DNA of 64,000 nucleotides. Source: Aggregatibacter actinomycetemcomitans. Its GTDB lineage: Bacteria > Pseudomonadota > Gammaproteobacteria > Enterobacterales > Pasteurellaceae. The notes under the pieces are model-generated. The model did no database searches. It worked only from the letters and a program-made list of their open reading frames with translations, and was not told the origin of the DNA. Positions 51,661-58,566 of the stretch are shown piece after piece. Position 1 is the stretch's first letter; each line of letters starts with the position of its first letter. Position numbers and translations under genes: made by a program. The stretch is from the NCBI GenBank assembly GCA_017160915.1, contig JACAWG010000073.1:3514-67513 (forward strand), written 5' to 3'.

Positions 51661-52923
51661 ATGAAGCGTGGTTATTTGTCCGATTATTTTGAAGGTGTTG
51701 CCGTTAAACGGTTGAGTGCGGTGGAAGCTGATGTCATCCGTTCCAACCAGCATGAATTTAATGGTGTAGACGGTTTGAAGAAAATTCTTGGCGAACCGAA
51801 TGGTAAAGTGCGGTTTACCGCCAAATTTTTATATCTGACAGACCAAGACGACGAACCGATAGTGGAAGACGGTTTTTTGACATGGTACGACGCACGACAA
51901 AAAGCCAGAATTGAAAGAAATGTCATGCGCTGGGAGTATCGGCTTTATTTTCCGACCAATTTGGTTTCACAATGTGCCGCAGAAGGTGATTTACTGGTCA
52001 TCGCTAAAAAATCCGACGATACTCTGTTGGCTGTCGTTGCTGAAAAAGGAACAACTATAGAACATCAGCTCTTATGGTTGTTCGGCTTCTCAGACCTAAC
52101 CTATCCCGGATTTTCCGTCAAATCCGAGTTGGAAAACGAACAAGACAGAATTAGTTTTGCCGCACGCGTAGTTTTGGAACAAATCGGGGTGGAAGTCAAA
52201 GATGATGCGCCAAATTATCTTGATGAAATGCTGTTAAAATTTAACGGGCAATTTCCAAAAACCATCGAATTTTCGACTTTTGCACGAAATACACTTCCCG
52301 ATTGCTCTGCTTTGGAAGACCCTGACAATGCCCTCTTGAGATGGATGGAGCGTGAAGAAATCCTGTTCCGAACTTTGGAAAAACACCTGCTCGGCAATAG
52401 TTTAAGAGAGTTGACCGCAACTAAATCCGAAGACACCGAAGCTTTTATCAAGCTGGTGCAAAGTACCCTGCAACGGCGGAAATCACGAGCAGGTTCTGCT
52501 TTGGAAAACCATATGGAACAAATCTTTCTCGATTATCATCTGACTTATTCCCGCACCCCCGTTACTGAAGGAACAAAGAAACCCGACTTTATTCTTCCTT
52601 CTATTGCGGATTATCGTAACTTGCAATTTTCCTCTTCGCGGCTAATCATGTTGGGTGCAAAATCCACCTGTAAAGACCGATGGCGGCAAATTTTGAATGA
52701 GGCGGCTCGTATTCCACACAAGCATTTACTGACGTTGGAACCAAGTATCAGCGAAAATCAAACGGCAGAAATGCAGGATGAAAATGTGCAGCTTGTTTTA
52801 CCCAAAGGTCTGCATGACACTTATACGAAAAAGCAACAGCAATGGCTGATGAGTGTAGAAGAATTTATCAAATTTGTTCAAAAGAATCAGATTGAATGTA
52901 TGTCGTTAGGCAAAATAAGCTAG
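51661..52923 (+). CDS. EcoRII-like type II restriction endonuclease
   Basis: A 420-residue protein with EcoRII architecture. An N-terminal effector DNA-binding domain (about 1-170: MKRGYLSDYFEGVAVKRLS onward) is followed by a C-terminal PD-(D/E)xK catalytic domain (about 270-415) with RKSRAGSALENHMEQIF, Glu303, Pro308-Asp309 in EGTKKPDFILP, Lys334 in LGAKSTCKDRWRQI, and KHLLTLEPSISENQ. Full length implies an intact type IIE enzyme that needs a second site as effector; CCWGG is expected. Start 51661 (RBS GTGGGGA) is chosen over 51601, which would overlap the methyltransferase. A USS copy (about 51805) lies in the coding sequence. Confidence 0.9.
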   Translation: MKRGYLSDYFEGVAVKRLSAVEADVIRSNQHEFNGVDGLKKILGEPNGKVRFTAKFLYLTDQDDEPIVEDGFLTWYDARQKARIERNVMRWEYRLYFPTNLVSQCAAEGDLLVIAKKSDDTLLAVVAEKGTTIEHQLLWLFGFSDLTYPGFSVKSELENEQDRISFAARVVLEQIGVEVKDDAPNYLDEMLLKFNGQFPKTIEFSTFARNTLPDCSALEDPDNALLRWMEREEILFRTLEKHLLGNSLRELTATKSEDTEAFIKLVQSTLQRRKSRAGSALENHMEQIFLDYHLTYSRTPVTEGTKKPDFILPSIADYRNLQFSSSRLIMLGAKSTCKDRWRQILNEAARIPHKHLLTLEPSISENQTAEMQDENVQLVLPKGLHDTYTKKQQQWLMSVEEFIKFVQKNQIECMSLGKIS

Positions 52924-53021
52924 CTTGTCTGAAAACGTAAGATGTCAAAAACACCAAAAAACCGACCGCATTTTATAGCTTCAACGGAGTTAAAATCTAA
53001 ATCTCAATGAAACTGCTACAA

Positions 53022-53059
53022 AAGCAGCCTGCACATTTAAAATCAGGTGCAGACTGCTT
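53022..53059. terminator. DUS pair 3' of the endonuclease gene
   Basis: AAGCAGCCTGCA (53022-53033) and TGCAGACTGCTT (53048-53059), an inverse copy with one mismatch, form a hairpin followed by TT. It is the probable end of the RM operon. Confidence 0.75.
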
Positions 53060-53074
53060 TTGGGCTTTCTGAAA

Positions 53075-53115
53075 AGGTCGTCTGAAACCCGTTTCAAGGA
53101 TTTTTCAGACGACCT
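53075..53115. repeat. Inverted DUS pair AGGTCGTCTGAA
   Basis: Exact copies at 53075-53086 (forward) and 53104-53115 (reverse). The reverse copy supplies the TGA stop of the LysR gene. A hairpin with a 17-nt loop can form. Confidence 0.85.
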
Positions 53116-54013
53116 TCTCGCCTAATTTCTCCGCCAAAATCTCCGCCAGCCAGTCAAACACCAGCTTCACGCGCGGGTGGGTTACGCTTCTTTGCGGGCG
53201 GTACACATACGCCGTCCATTGTTTGCGCGGCAGTTCGGGGAAGAGTTCCACCAGTTTGCCACGCGCCAAATAGGGTTTGCATAAAAAGCGGGCGACAAGG
53301 GCGATGGTATTGCCTGCCAGTGCGCTGGCGAGATCGTCGTTGACGTGGTTGCCTGTGAAGCGTGGCGATTGCGGCATAAATTGATATTCGTTGGAAAGAT
53401 ACCATGCGTAATTGCGCCCCGTGTTGGGGTTGAAAATCGCGCTTAAAGGATAGCCTTTTTGCAGCGCCTGCCAGCTTTCGGGCGTGCCTGTTTGGGCGAG
53501 CAGTCGGGGCGATGCCACCACGCATTCTTCGGTTTCACCCACGGGTTTGACAATCAGGCGGCTGTCGTCGGGCGTGCCGAAGCGGATGCCCACGTCGATT
53601 TGATCGTCCACCACATCGGCGATGGTCAGATCCCGATGCCAATTAATCCGCAAATCAGGATAATCGGCGGCTTTTGCCCACAATGCCTTCAACACTTCGT
53701 CCATCAAATACATTTCAGGCACGGCAACGCGCACCAGTCCTGCAATTTCTTGTTTTCTAATCGGAATTTTGGCGTTGGCGAACAAGGCATCGGCGACAAG
53801 CTGCTGCGCTTGCGGCAAAAACTGTTCGCCGAACTCGGTCAGTTTCACCTGTCTTGTGCTGCGCTGGAACAGCACTTCGCCAAGGGTTTGTTCCAATTCG
53901 GTAATGGCGCGCGACACCACTTGCGGCGACACGGCAAGGCGGTGCGCGGATTCGCGAAAATGCAGGGTTTCGGCGACGGTGCAGAAGATTTTCAGGGTTT
54001 CTAAGCGGTTCAT
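53105..54013 (-). CDS. LysR-family transcriptional regulator
   Basis: A 302-residue regulator. The winged helix-turn-helix is at residues 1-65 (FCTVAETLHFRESAHRLAVSPQVVSRAITELEQ, read in parts), and the substrate-binding domain at about 90-295 includes GLVRVAVPEMYL and DQIDVGIRFG. It diverges from the alpha/beta hydrolase gene over 178 bp and probably regulates it. That gap holds a USS (about 54031) and a DUS (TTCAGACGACCT, 54057-54068) within 40 bp. The stop codon is part of a DUS. Confidence 0.92.
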   Translation of the reverse strand: MNRLETLKIFCTVAETLHFRESAHRLAVSPQVVSRAITELEQTLGEVLFQRSTRQVKLTEFGEQFLPQAQQLVADALFANAKIPIRKQEIAGLVRVAVPEMYLMDEVLKALWAKAADYPDLRINWHRDLTIADVVDDQIDVGIRFGTPDDSRLIVKPVGETEECVVASPRLLAQTGTPESWQALQKGYPLSAIFNPNTGRNYAWYLSNEYQFMPQSPRFTGNHVNDDLASALAGNTIALVARFLCKPYLARGKLVELFPELPRKQWTAYVYRPQRSVTHPRVKLVFDWLAEILAEKLGEKVV

Positions 54014-54191
54014 TGTGTTTCCCTTATTTTTAAAGTGCGGTGGGTTTTACGGGCGTTTCAGACGACCTATCATACTCTATTGTTCCTTCTGGGCGAACAA
54101 TAAAATCCGATTTTCAGAATAGACGTATGCCATTGCGGATTTTAAAATTCCCCCCGTTCCAATAAACAAACATTGCAACAGGAGATTTACA

Positions 54192-55112
54192 ATGCAATCC
54201 GTTTCTTATCAAAACACCTTCGGCTTAACCCTTGCAGGTCATTTATTTACCCCTGAAAACTTCGACGCAAACCAAAAATATCCCGCTATCGTCGTTTCAC
54301 ACCCAGCCAGTTCGTGCAAAGACCAAACCGCAGGCATTTATGCCAAAAAATTGGCGGAAAACGGCTTTGTTACCTTGGTGTTTGATGCCGCCTATCAAGG
54401 CGAAAGCAGTGGCGAACCGCGTTTTGTTGAAAACCCGACCGTTCGCATTGAAGACATTCGCGCATCGGTGGATTATTTGGTGGCACAAAATTTCGTTGAT
54501 GAAGAACGCATCGGCGTATTGGGCGTGTGCGCGGGCGGTGCGTATGCTGCAGCCGCCGCGATGATCGAACGCCGTATCAAAGCCGTCGGCACGGTGGTGG
54601 CAACCAATTTAGGGCGTTTATACCGCGAAGAAATGACGGGGCAATCCGCCATCGCCACCTTAGAAGCCATCGGCAAACAACGCACCGCCGAAGCACGCGG
54701 CGAAGCGGCAAAACTGACCCAATGGATTCCAAGTTCGACGGAAGATGTGAAAGCGGCAGGCATTACCGACATCGACGTAACCGAAGCCGTGGACTATTAC
54801 CGCACCCCGCGCGGACAACACGTCAATTCGCCGAACAAACTGAACTTCGTCAGCATTGCCAACTGCATGAATTTCGACGCGTTCCACTTGGCGGAAAAAC
54901 TGCTCACCCAGCCGCTGCAAATCATCGCAGGCGAAAAAGCGGGCGGATTCGGTTCATACCGCGATGCCTTTGAACTTTACGGCAAAGCCGCTTCAACGGA
55001 AAAAAATCTGCATATCGTCAAAAACACCAGCCACTACGATTTGTACGACAAACCCGAAGCCGTGGCGGAAGCATTAAGCAAATTAGTGCCGTTTTATCAG
55101 AAATATTTATAA
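54192..55112 (+). CDS. Alpha/beta hydrolase with Cys nucleophile
   Basis: A 306-residue cytosolic alpha/beta-hydrolase. The nucleophile elbow is LGVCAGGAY with Cys113 where most members have Ser; dienelactone hydrolases also use Cys. The N-terminal region has VVSHPASSCKDQ (oxyanion region) and DAAYQGES. The probable catalytic His is in VKNTSHYDLYDKP near the C-terminus. Substrate is unknown. RBS ACAGGAGATTTAC. Likely controlled by the divergent LysR regulator. Confidence 0.85.
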   Translation: MQSVSYQNTFGLTLAGHLFTPENFDANQKYPAIVVSHPASSCKDQTAGIYAKKLAENGFVTLVFDAAYQGESSGEPRFVENPTVRIEDIRASVDYLVAQNFVDEERIGVLGVCAGGAYAAAAAMIERRIKAVGTVVATNLGRLYREEMTGQSAIATLEAIGKQRTAEARGEAAKLTQWIPSSTEDVKAAGITDIDVTEAVDYYRTPRGQHVNSPNKLNFVSIANCMNFDAFHLAEKLLTQPLQIIAGEKAGGFGSYRDAFELYGKAASTEKNLHIVKNTSHYDLYDKPEAVAEALSKLVPFYQKYL

Positions 55113-55333
55113 GAAGATTGAGGGGGAATGGTCTCGATTATTCGTTCCTAGCAGGTAGCTTGGGTTGAAAAAAGCAATCTTTCAACACCCCGCTGTTATG
55201 TCGGGTTTGCAGCCCAAGGCTGGCATGAAGGCGCAGGCTGCTTTTCTCTTAAAAACAAAGCTCGTCTGAAAGTATTTTTCAGACGGCCTTTTAAATGTGT
55301 GAAGTAGGCGTAGGGGGCAACTCGCACCGCCGC
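55113..55333. other. DUS-bearing gap 3' of the hydrolase
   Basis: No gene. Contains CGCAGGCTGCTT (55232-55243, one mismatch to the king3-type DUS inverse), AGCTCGTCTGAA (55259-55270, one mismatch to AG-mucDUS) and TTCAGACGGCCT (55278-55289), the exact inverse of AGGCCGTCTGAA (AG-DUS). The last two form a hairpin that can end the hydrolase transcript. Confidence 0.75.
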
Positions 55334-55531
55334 TTATTCAACCCACTGAACCACCTCCCCCGCCGCCCGACGCGTTTTGCCGCGTTTGGGTTCATCCGCC
55401 CGATAGCCAAACACCGCCATGATGCTGATGCCGTATTCTTGCGGGTTGATTAAGCCTTGGTCGGCAAGCAGTTTTTCCACGTTTGCTTTTTGAAAGCCCT
55501 CAATCGAATCGAACAAGCCGTCATCCCCCAT
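55334..55531 (-). pseudogene. Nitroreductase, C-terminal remnant
   Basis: The frame reads FDSIEGFQKANVEKLL, then EYGISIMAVFGYRADEPKRG and EVVQWVE before the stop at 55334. This matches the C-terminal third of NfsB/DrgA-type FMN nitroreductases (the EGF and GYR motifs). The expected upstream helices and the FMN-binding N-terminus are absent; the frame stops at about 55609 with unrelated sequence. A decayed gene at the island's right edge. Confidence 0.75.
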
Positions 55532-55633
55532 GTGGCAAACGAAAAACGGCTGATGGAAATGCTGGATGGGGAGGTCAGAATGGAGTTGGAAGAAGGACTC
55601 GAGGAATTATTGAAAGTATTGGAAAACGGATAA
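55529..55633 (+). pseudogene. Possible 3' fragment of an unidentified gene
   Basis: A plus-strand frame reads HVANEKRLMEMLDGEV then RMELEEGLEELLKVLENG and TAA, with no plausible start and only about 35 codons. It looks like the helical C-terminus of a truncated protein. It abuts the nitroreductase remnant, so a recombination junction near 55530 is likely. The family is not recognised; the alternative is chance coding. Confidence 0.4.
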
Positions 55634-55676
55634 TTCTCAAAATGACGCTGTAAGGTAAGAAAACACCGAATATTTC

Positions 55677-55712
55677 GACCGCACTTTTCACGCCATGCGA
55701 TAAAGTGCGGTC
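55677..55712 (-). terminator. Inverted USS pair 3' of the M16 protease gene
   Basis: GACCGCACTTT (55677-55687) pairs with AAAGTGCGGTC (55702-55712), 18 bp after the protease stop on the minus strand. It marks the return to Pasteurellaceae-type sequence. Confidence 0.75.
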
Positions 55713-55730
55713 AAAAAAGACGATGTTTTA

Positions 55731-58499
55731 TTATTTCGGTTCCACCACCAATTCAGCGGAATGGGTTAAGTCCGACACTTTTTTTGCCATGGTTTTGACG
55801 TTTTCCAAGGTGATGCTGTCGAGCAGTTTTTTGCTTTCGGAAAGATAACTTGGGTTGCCGTAGTGGGTTTCGCTTAATATCAAGCGGTTAAGCTGCGTGC
55901 GTACGTCATTTTGGCGGGCTTTTTCTTGTTGCGCAAAACTTTGTTTGGCTTGGTCAATATCCGCTTGGGTAATGCTTTGTGGTAAGTCCGCAAGAATTTG
56001 TTTCGCTTGCGCTATCAGCTTCGGCATATTTTCCGGTTTGGCACCGAAAAAGAGCTGGCTTTCAATGCGGTTTGCGGTGGGGTCTAACGTGCTTTCGAGG
56101 CGCAGGCGATAAATGCCCAGAGATTCATCACGCAAGCCCGCTTTGAGTTTATTTGCCATAATCGGACGAATAAGGGCGACCAACATGGCGTCTTCGCCTT
56201 TCCATGGGTGCAGCGAATAAAAATCAAGGTATAAATCCGTGCGCGGTTCCACATTGGCTTTGATTATCGCCCGGTGTGAGCCGCTCAGCGGCGTGTCTAA
56301 TTTTGCCGTCAACGGGGTTTTGCGGGGCAGTGGCGCAAGATAGGTTTGCACCAGCTTTTTCATGTGGTCGGCAGACAAATCATTCACAAAATAATAGGTG
56401 GTCGGTAATTCGCGAATGATCTGCCATTGTTGATTGAGGGAATCTGCCGTAACCTGTGTCAGCGCCTGCTCCGTCGGCAAAGTGGCGTCGTTAATGTTGC
56501 CAAAACGTAGCGTTTGGCGGGCATCGCTAATTTCACGATCCGTCGCATTTTTTGACCGCACTTTCAGCATTTTCTGCATGTCTTCCACGGTTTCATCCAC
56601 GCCGTCATTAATCACGATGTCGCTTTCAAGGGCATAATATAAGCGCAACAAATCCGCTAAATTGGCGTTATCCGTTTCGCCGTTGAAGATAAGATGATCG
56701 GCTTTTTGCTCCAGATTTAAATTGACTTTGCGATCTTTCTTCCACTGCGTAAGTTGCTCAATTTGCCAATTTTCCGGCGCGGATTGCGCCATCATCTGCA
56801 CCGCCATTTGGCTTTGCCACGGCGATAAGCCCTGTGCCATATAGCCGCCGGAATTCACGGCGCGGAATAAAGTGCGGTCTTTTTCCAAGGCGGATTTTAA
56901 CCAGACCACCTTATCACCGTTTTCCAGTTGCCAATGCACCACATTTTCCGCCGGGAATGTCTGCTCTTTGACGATGTTGCCCGCCTGCGCATTTTCTATC
57001 GGTAATAATTCCATGGGCGGCAGCGCCTCTTTTTCAATGGGGGCGCTAATGTTGAGTTGCGCGACCTGTTGTTGTACCCGATTAAATACCGTTTGATCGA
57101 TAGGCGCTATTTTTGCCATGCGCGGCGATTGATATTGCACGATGCGATCCGTGGCACTGAACCACTGTTCCAATAATTGCTGCACCTCTTGCGGCGTGAT
57201 GGCATCTAAAATCGGTTTCGCGCGCTGGGCAATTTGCGGTTGGGATAAATAGGGTTTATCCATCAACAGCGTGCTATTCATCACATTCACCCACTCCTCA
57301 AACTGACGTTTTTTGCCGCCTTTTAACGCGAAATCGAGCTGTTCATAAAGCGGCTTTTTCTCTGCGTCCAATTCTTTTTGCGTAATGGGAAAAGCGTTTA
57401 AGCGGGCAATTTCAATCAGAATCTGTTGCAAACCCAACTGATGGGCGTCTCCCTCCACGCCGGCAAACAACCCTACGGCAGCGGTGTTTGTGCCGATGTC
57501 CGATTTGCGTACCACCAGCGCATTCACGCCCTGCGGGAAATCTTTTTTCTGATTTTGTAAACGGTGGCTTAACGCGGAAAGTGCCAAACGTTCCAACAAA
57601 CGCAATTTACGCCCTTTTTCGTCGTGTTGACGGGCGGCGTTTTCGTTAAAACGGAAAATGTAGGCGATTTGGCTTACGGCGCTTTTTTCATCACCCAGTT
57701 GATTAAATTGAATACGCTCGGTTAGTTGCGGATCACGGTAATTTTGCAGCGGAAGTGCGGTCATTTTTTCCTGCGAAAATACCGCGTTAATCAGCGCCTC
57801 GGCTGCTTTAGGCTGCACATCGCCGATAATCATCAGGTGCATATTATTGGGGCGATACCAAGTGCGGTAGAACGTTTGCAGCGCTTCTGCCGGCATGGTT
57901 TCAATGCTTTGTTGCGAACCGATGACCGGCCAACGCGCATAACGGGAATCGGCGCGAATACTGGCGGTGCGTTGCACGTTCATGCGTGCGCCAACGCCTT
58001 GCCCCGAACGCCATTCTTCCAGAATAATTTTGCGTTCATCGTCCAAATCTTTTTGGCTCATCGTGGCATGGAACATCATTTGATCCAGCACATTCAAGGT
58101 AAAGGCAAGATCTTGCGCCCCTTTCGGCGGGCTGAACATATAGGTGGTGGTATCCGCGTTGGTTACCGCATTATAACTCTGCGCCCGCTTCCAACCGGCA
58201 TCCAGCAACATTTTCATCACGCCTTGCGGATATTGCGTTGTGCCGCGAAACACCATGTGCTCCACCATGTGTGCGCCGCCCATTTGCGTTTCCGTTTCGT
58301 CCACCGAACCGGCATTTACCCGCAGGCGAATATCGATGCGGTTTTTCTGCTCATGCAACGGCACAAGACTGTAACGCAAACCATTTTCCAGCTTGCCCTG
58401 CACAATTTGCGGCGCTTCTTGTTGTGGTGTTTCTTGCGCCCCGGCGTTCAATGCAAGCACGGAAAAGGCTAAAAAAATAAAAGTTCGAAATGTCATCAT
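55731..58499 (-). CDS. Periplasmic M16 zinc protease (PqqL/FusC-like)
   Basis: A 922-residue secreted protease with a signal peptide ending A-G-A (about residue 21) and two M16 halves. The active N-terminal half carries the inverted zinc motif HMVEH at residues 77-81, then RKIILEEWRSG with the third ligand Glu. The second half (about 500-922) is the inactive partner typical of four-domain M16A-like clamshell enzymes. Length matches E. coli PqqL (931). It lies directly downstream of a TonB-dependent receptor gene, like FusC with FusA and PqqL with YddB, where the protease degrades an imported iron-containing protein in the periplasm. Confidence 0.88.
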   Translation of the reverse strand: MMTFRTFIFLAFSVLALNAGAQETPQQEAPQIVQGKLENGLRYSLVPLHEQKNRIDIRLRVNAGSVDETETQMGGAHMVEHMVFRGTTQYPQGVMKMLLDAGWKRAQSYNAVTNADTTTYMFSPPKGAQDLAFTLNVLDQMMFHATMSQKDLDDERKIILEEWRSGQGVGARMNVQRTASIRADSRYARWPVIGSQQSIETMPAEALQTFYRTWYRPNNMHLMIIGDVQPKAAEALINAVFSQEKMTALPLQNYRDPQLTERIQFNQLGDEKSAVSQIAYIFRFNENAARQHDEKGRKLRLLERLALSALSHRLQNQKKDFPQGVNALVVRKSDIGTNTAAVGLFAGVEGDAHQLGLQQILIEIARLNAFPITQKELDAEKKPLYEQLDFALKGGKKRQFEEWVNVMNSTLLMDKPYLSQPQIAQRAKPILDAITPQEVQQLLEQWFSATDRIVQYQSPRMAKIAPIDQTVFNRVQQQVAQLNISAPIEKEALPPMELLPIENAQAGNIVKEQTFPAENVVHWQLENGDKVVWLKSALEKDRTLFRAVNSGGYMAQGLSPWQSQMAVQMMAQSAPENWQIEQLTQWKKDRKVNLNLEQKADHLIFNGETDNANLADLLRLYYALESDIVINDGVDETVEDMQKMLKVRSKNATDREISDARQTLRFGNINDATLPTEQALTQVTADSLNQQWQIIRELPTTYYFVNDLSADHMKKLVQTYLAPLPRKTPLTAKLDTPLSGSHRAIIKANVEPRTDLYLDFYSLHPWKGEDAMLVALIRPIMANKLKAGLRDESLGIYRLRLESTLDPTANRIESQLFFGAKPENMPKLIAQAKQILADLPQSITQADIDQAKQSFAQQEKARQNDVRTQLNRLILSETHYGNPSYLSESKKLLDSITLENVKTMAKKVSDLTHSAELVVEPK

Positions 58500-58523
58500 G
58501 GCTCCGAAATAAGAAAAAAGGAA

Positions 58524-58549
58524 ACCGCACTTTTGGGGAAAAGTGCGGT
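58524..58549. terminator. USS hairpin between receptor and protease genes
   Basis: An 11-bp perfect stem ACCGCACTTTT (58524-58534) with AAAAGTGCGGT (58539-58549), 4-nt loop. It lies in the 67-bp gap of the receptor-protease operon and could partly uncouple expression of the protease. No long T run follows on the minus strand. Confidence 0.65.
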
Positions 58550-58566
58550 GGATTTTATCGGTGTTT

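Larger units (their letters stand above)
44235..55633. other. Putative Neisseriaceae-derived genomic island
   Basis: Between two stretches of ordinary Pasteurellaceae genes lie about 11 kb whose intergenic gaps contain 12-mer neisserial DNA uptake sequences of several dialects (individual entries below). Base composition of 45-50 kb is visibly richer in G+C and in GGC/GCC codons. Gene fragments occur at both ends (racemase at 44.9 kb, nitroreductase at 55.3 kb). There is no integrase, transposase or tRNA, so natural transformation with homologous or illegitimate recombination is the likely entry route. The exact edges are uncertain by several hundred bases. Confidence 0.8.

Noticed and set aside
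55532-55609. Upstream continuation of the nitroreductase frame
   Set aside because: The frame is open, but its residues (QHFHQPFFVCHMG) do not resemble the expected helices before the EGF motif; it is more likely the antisense of another fragment.
44235-55633. Prophage, integrative element or transposon
   Set aside because: No integrase, transposase, phage structural gene, tRNA end or direct repeats were seen; the DUS content points to transformation.
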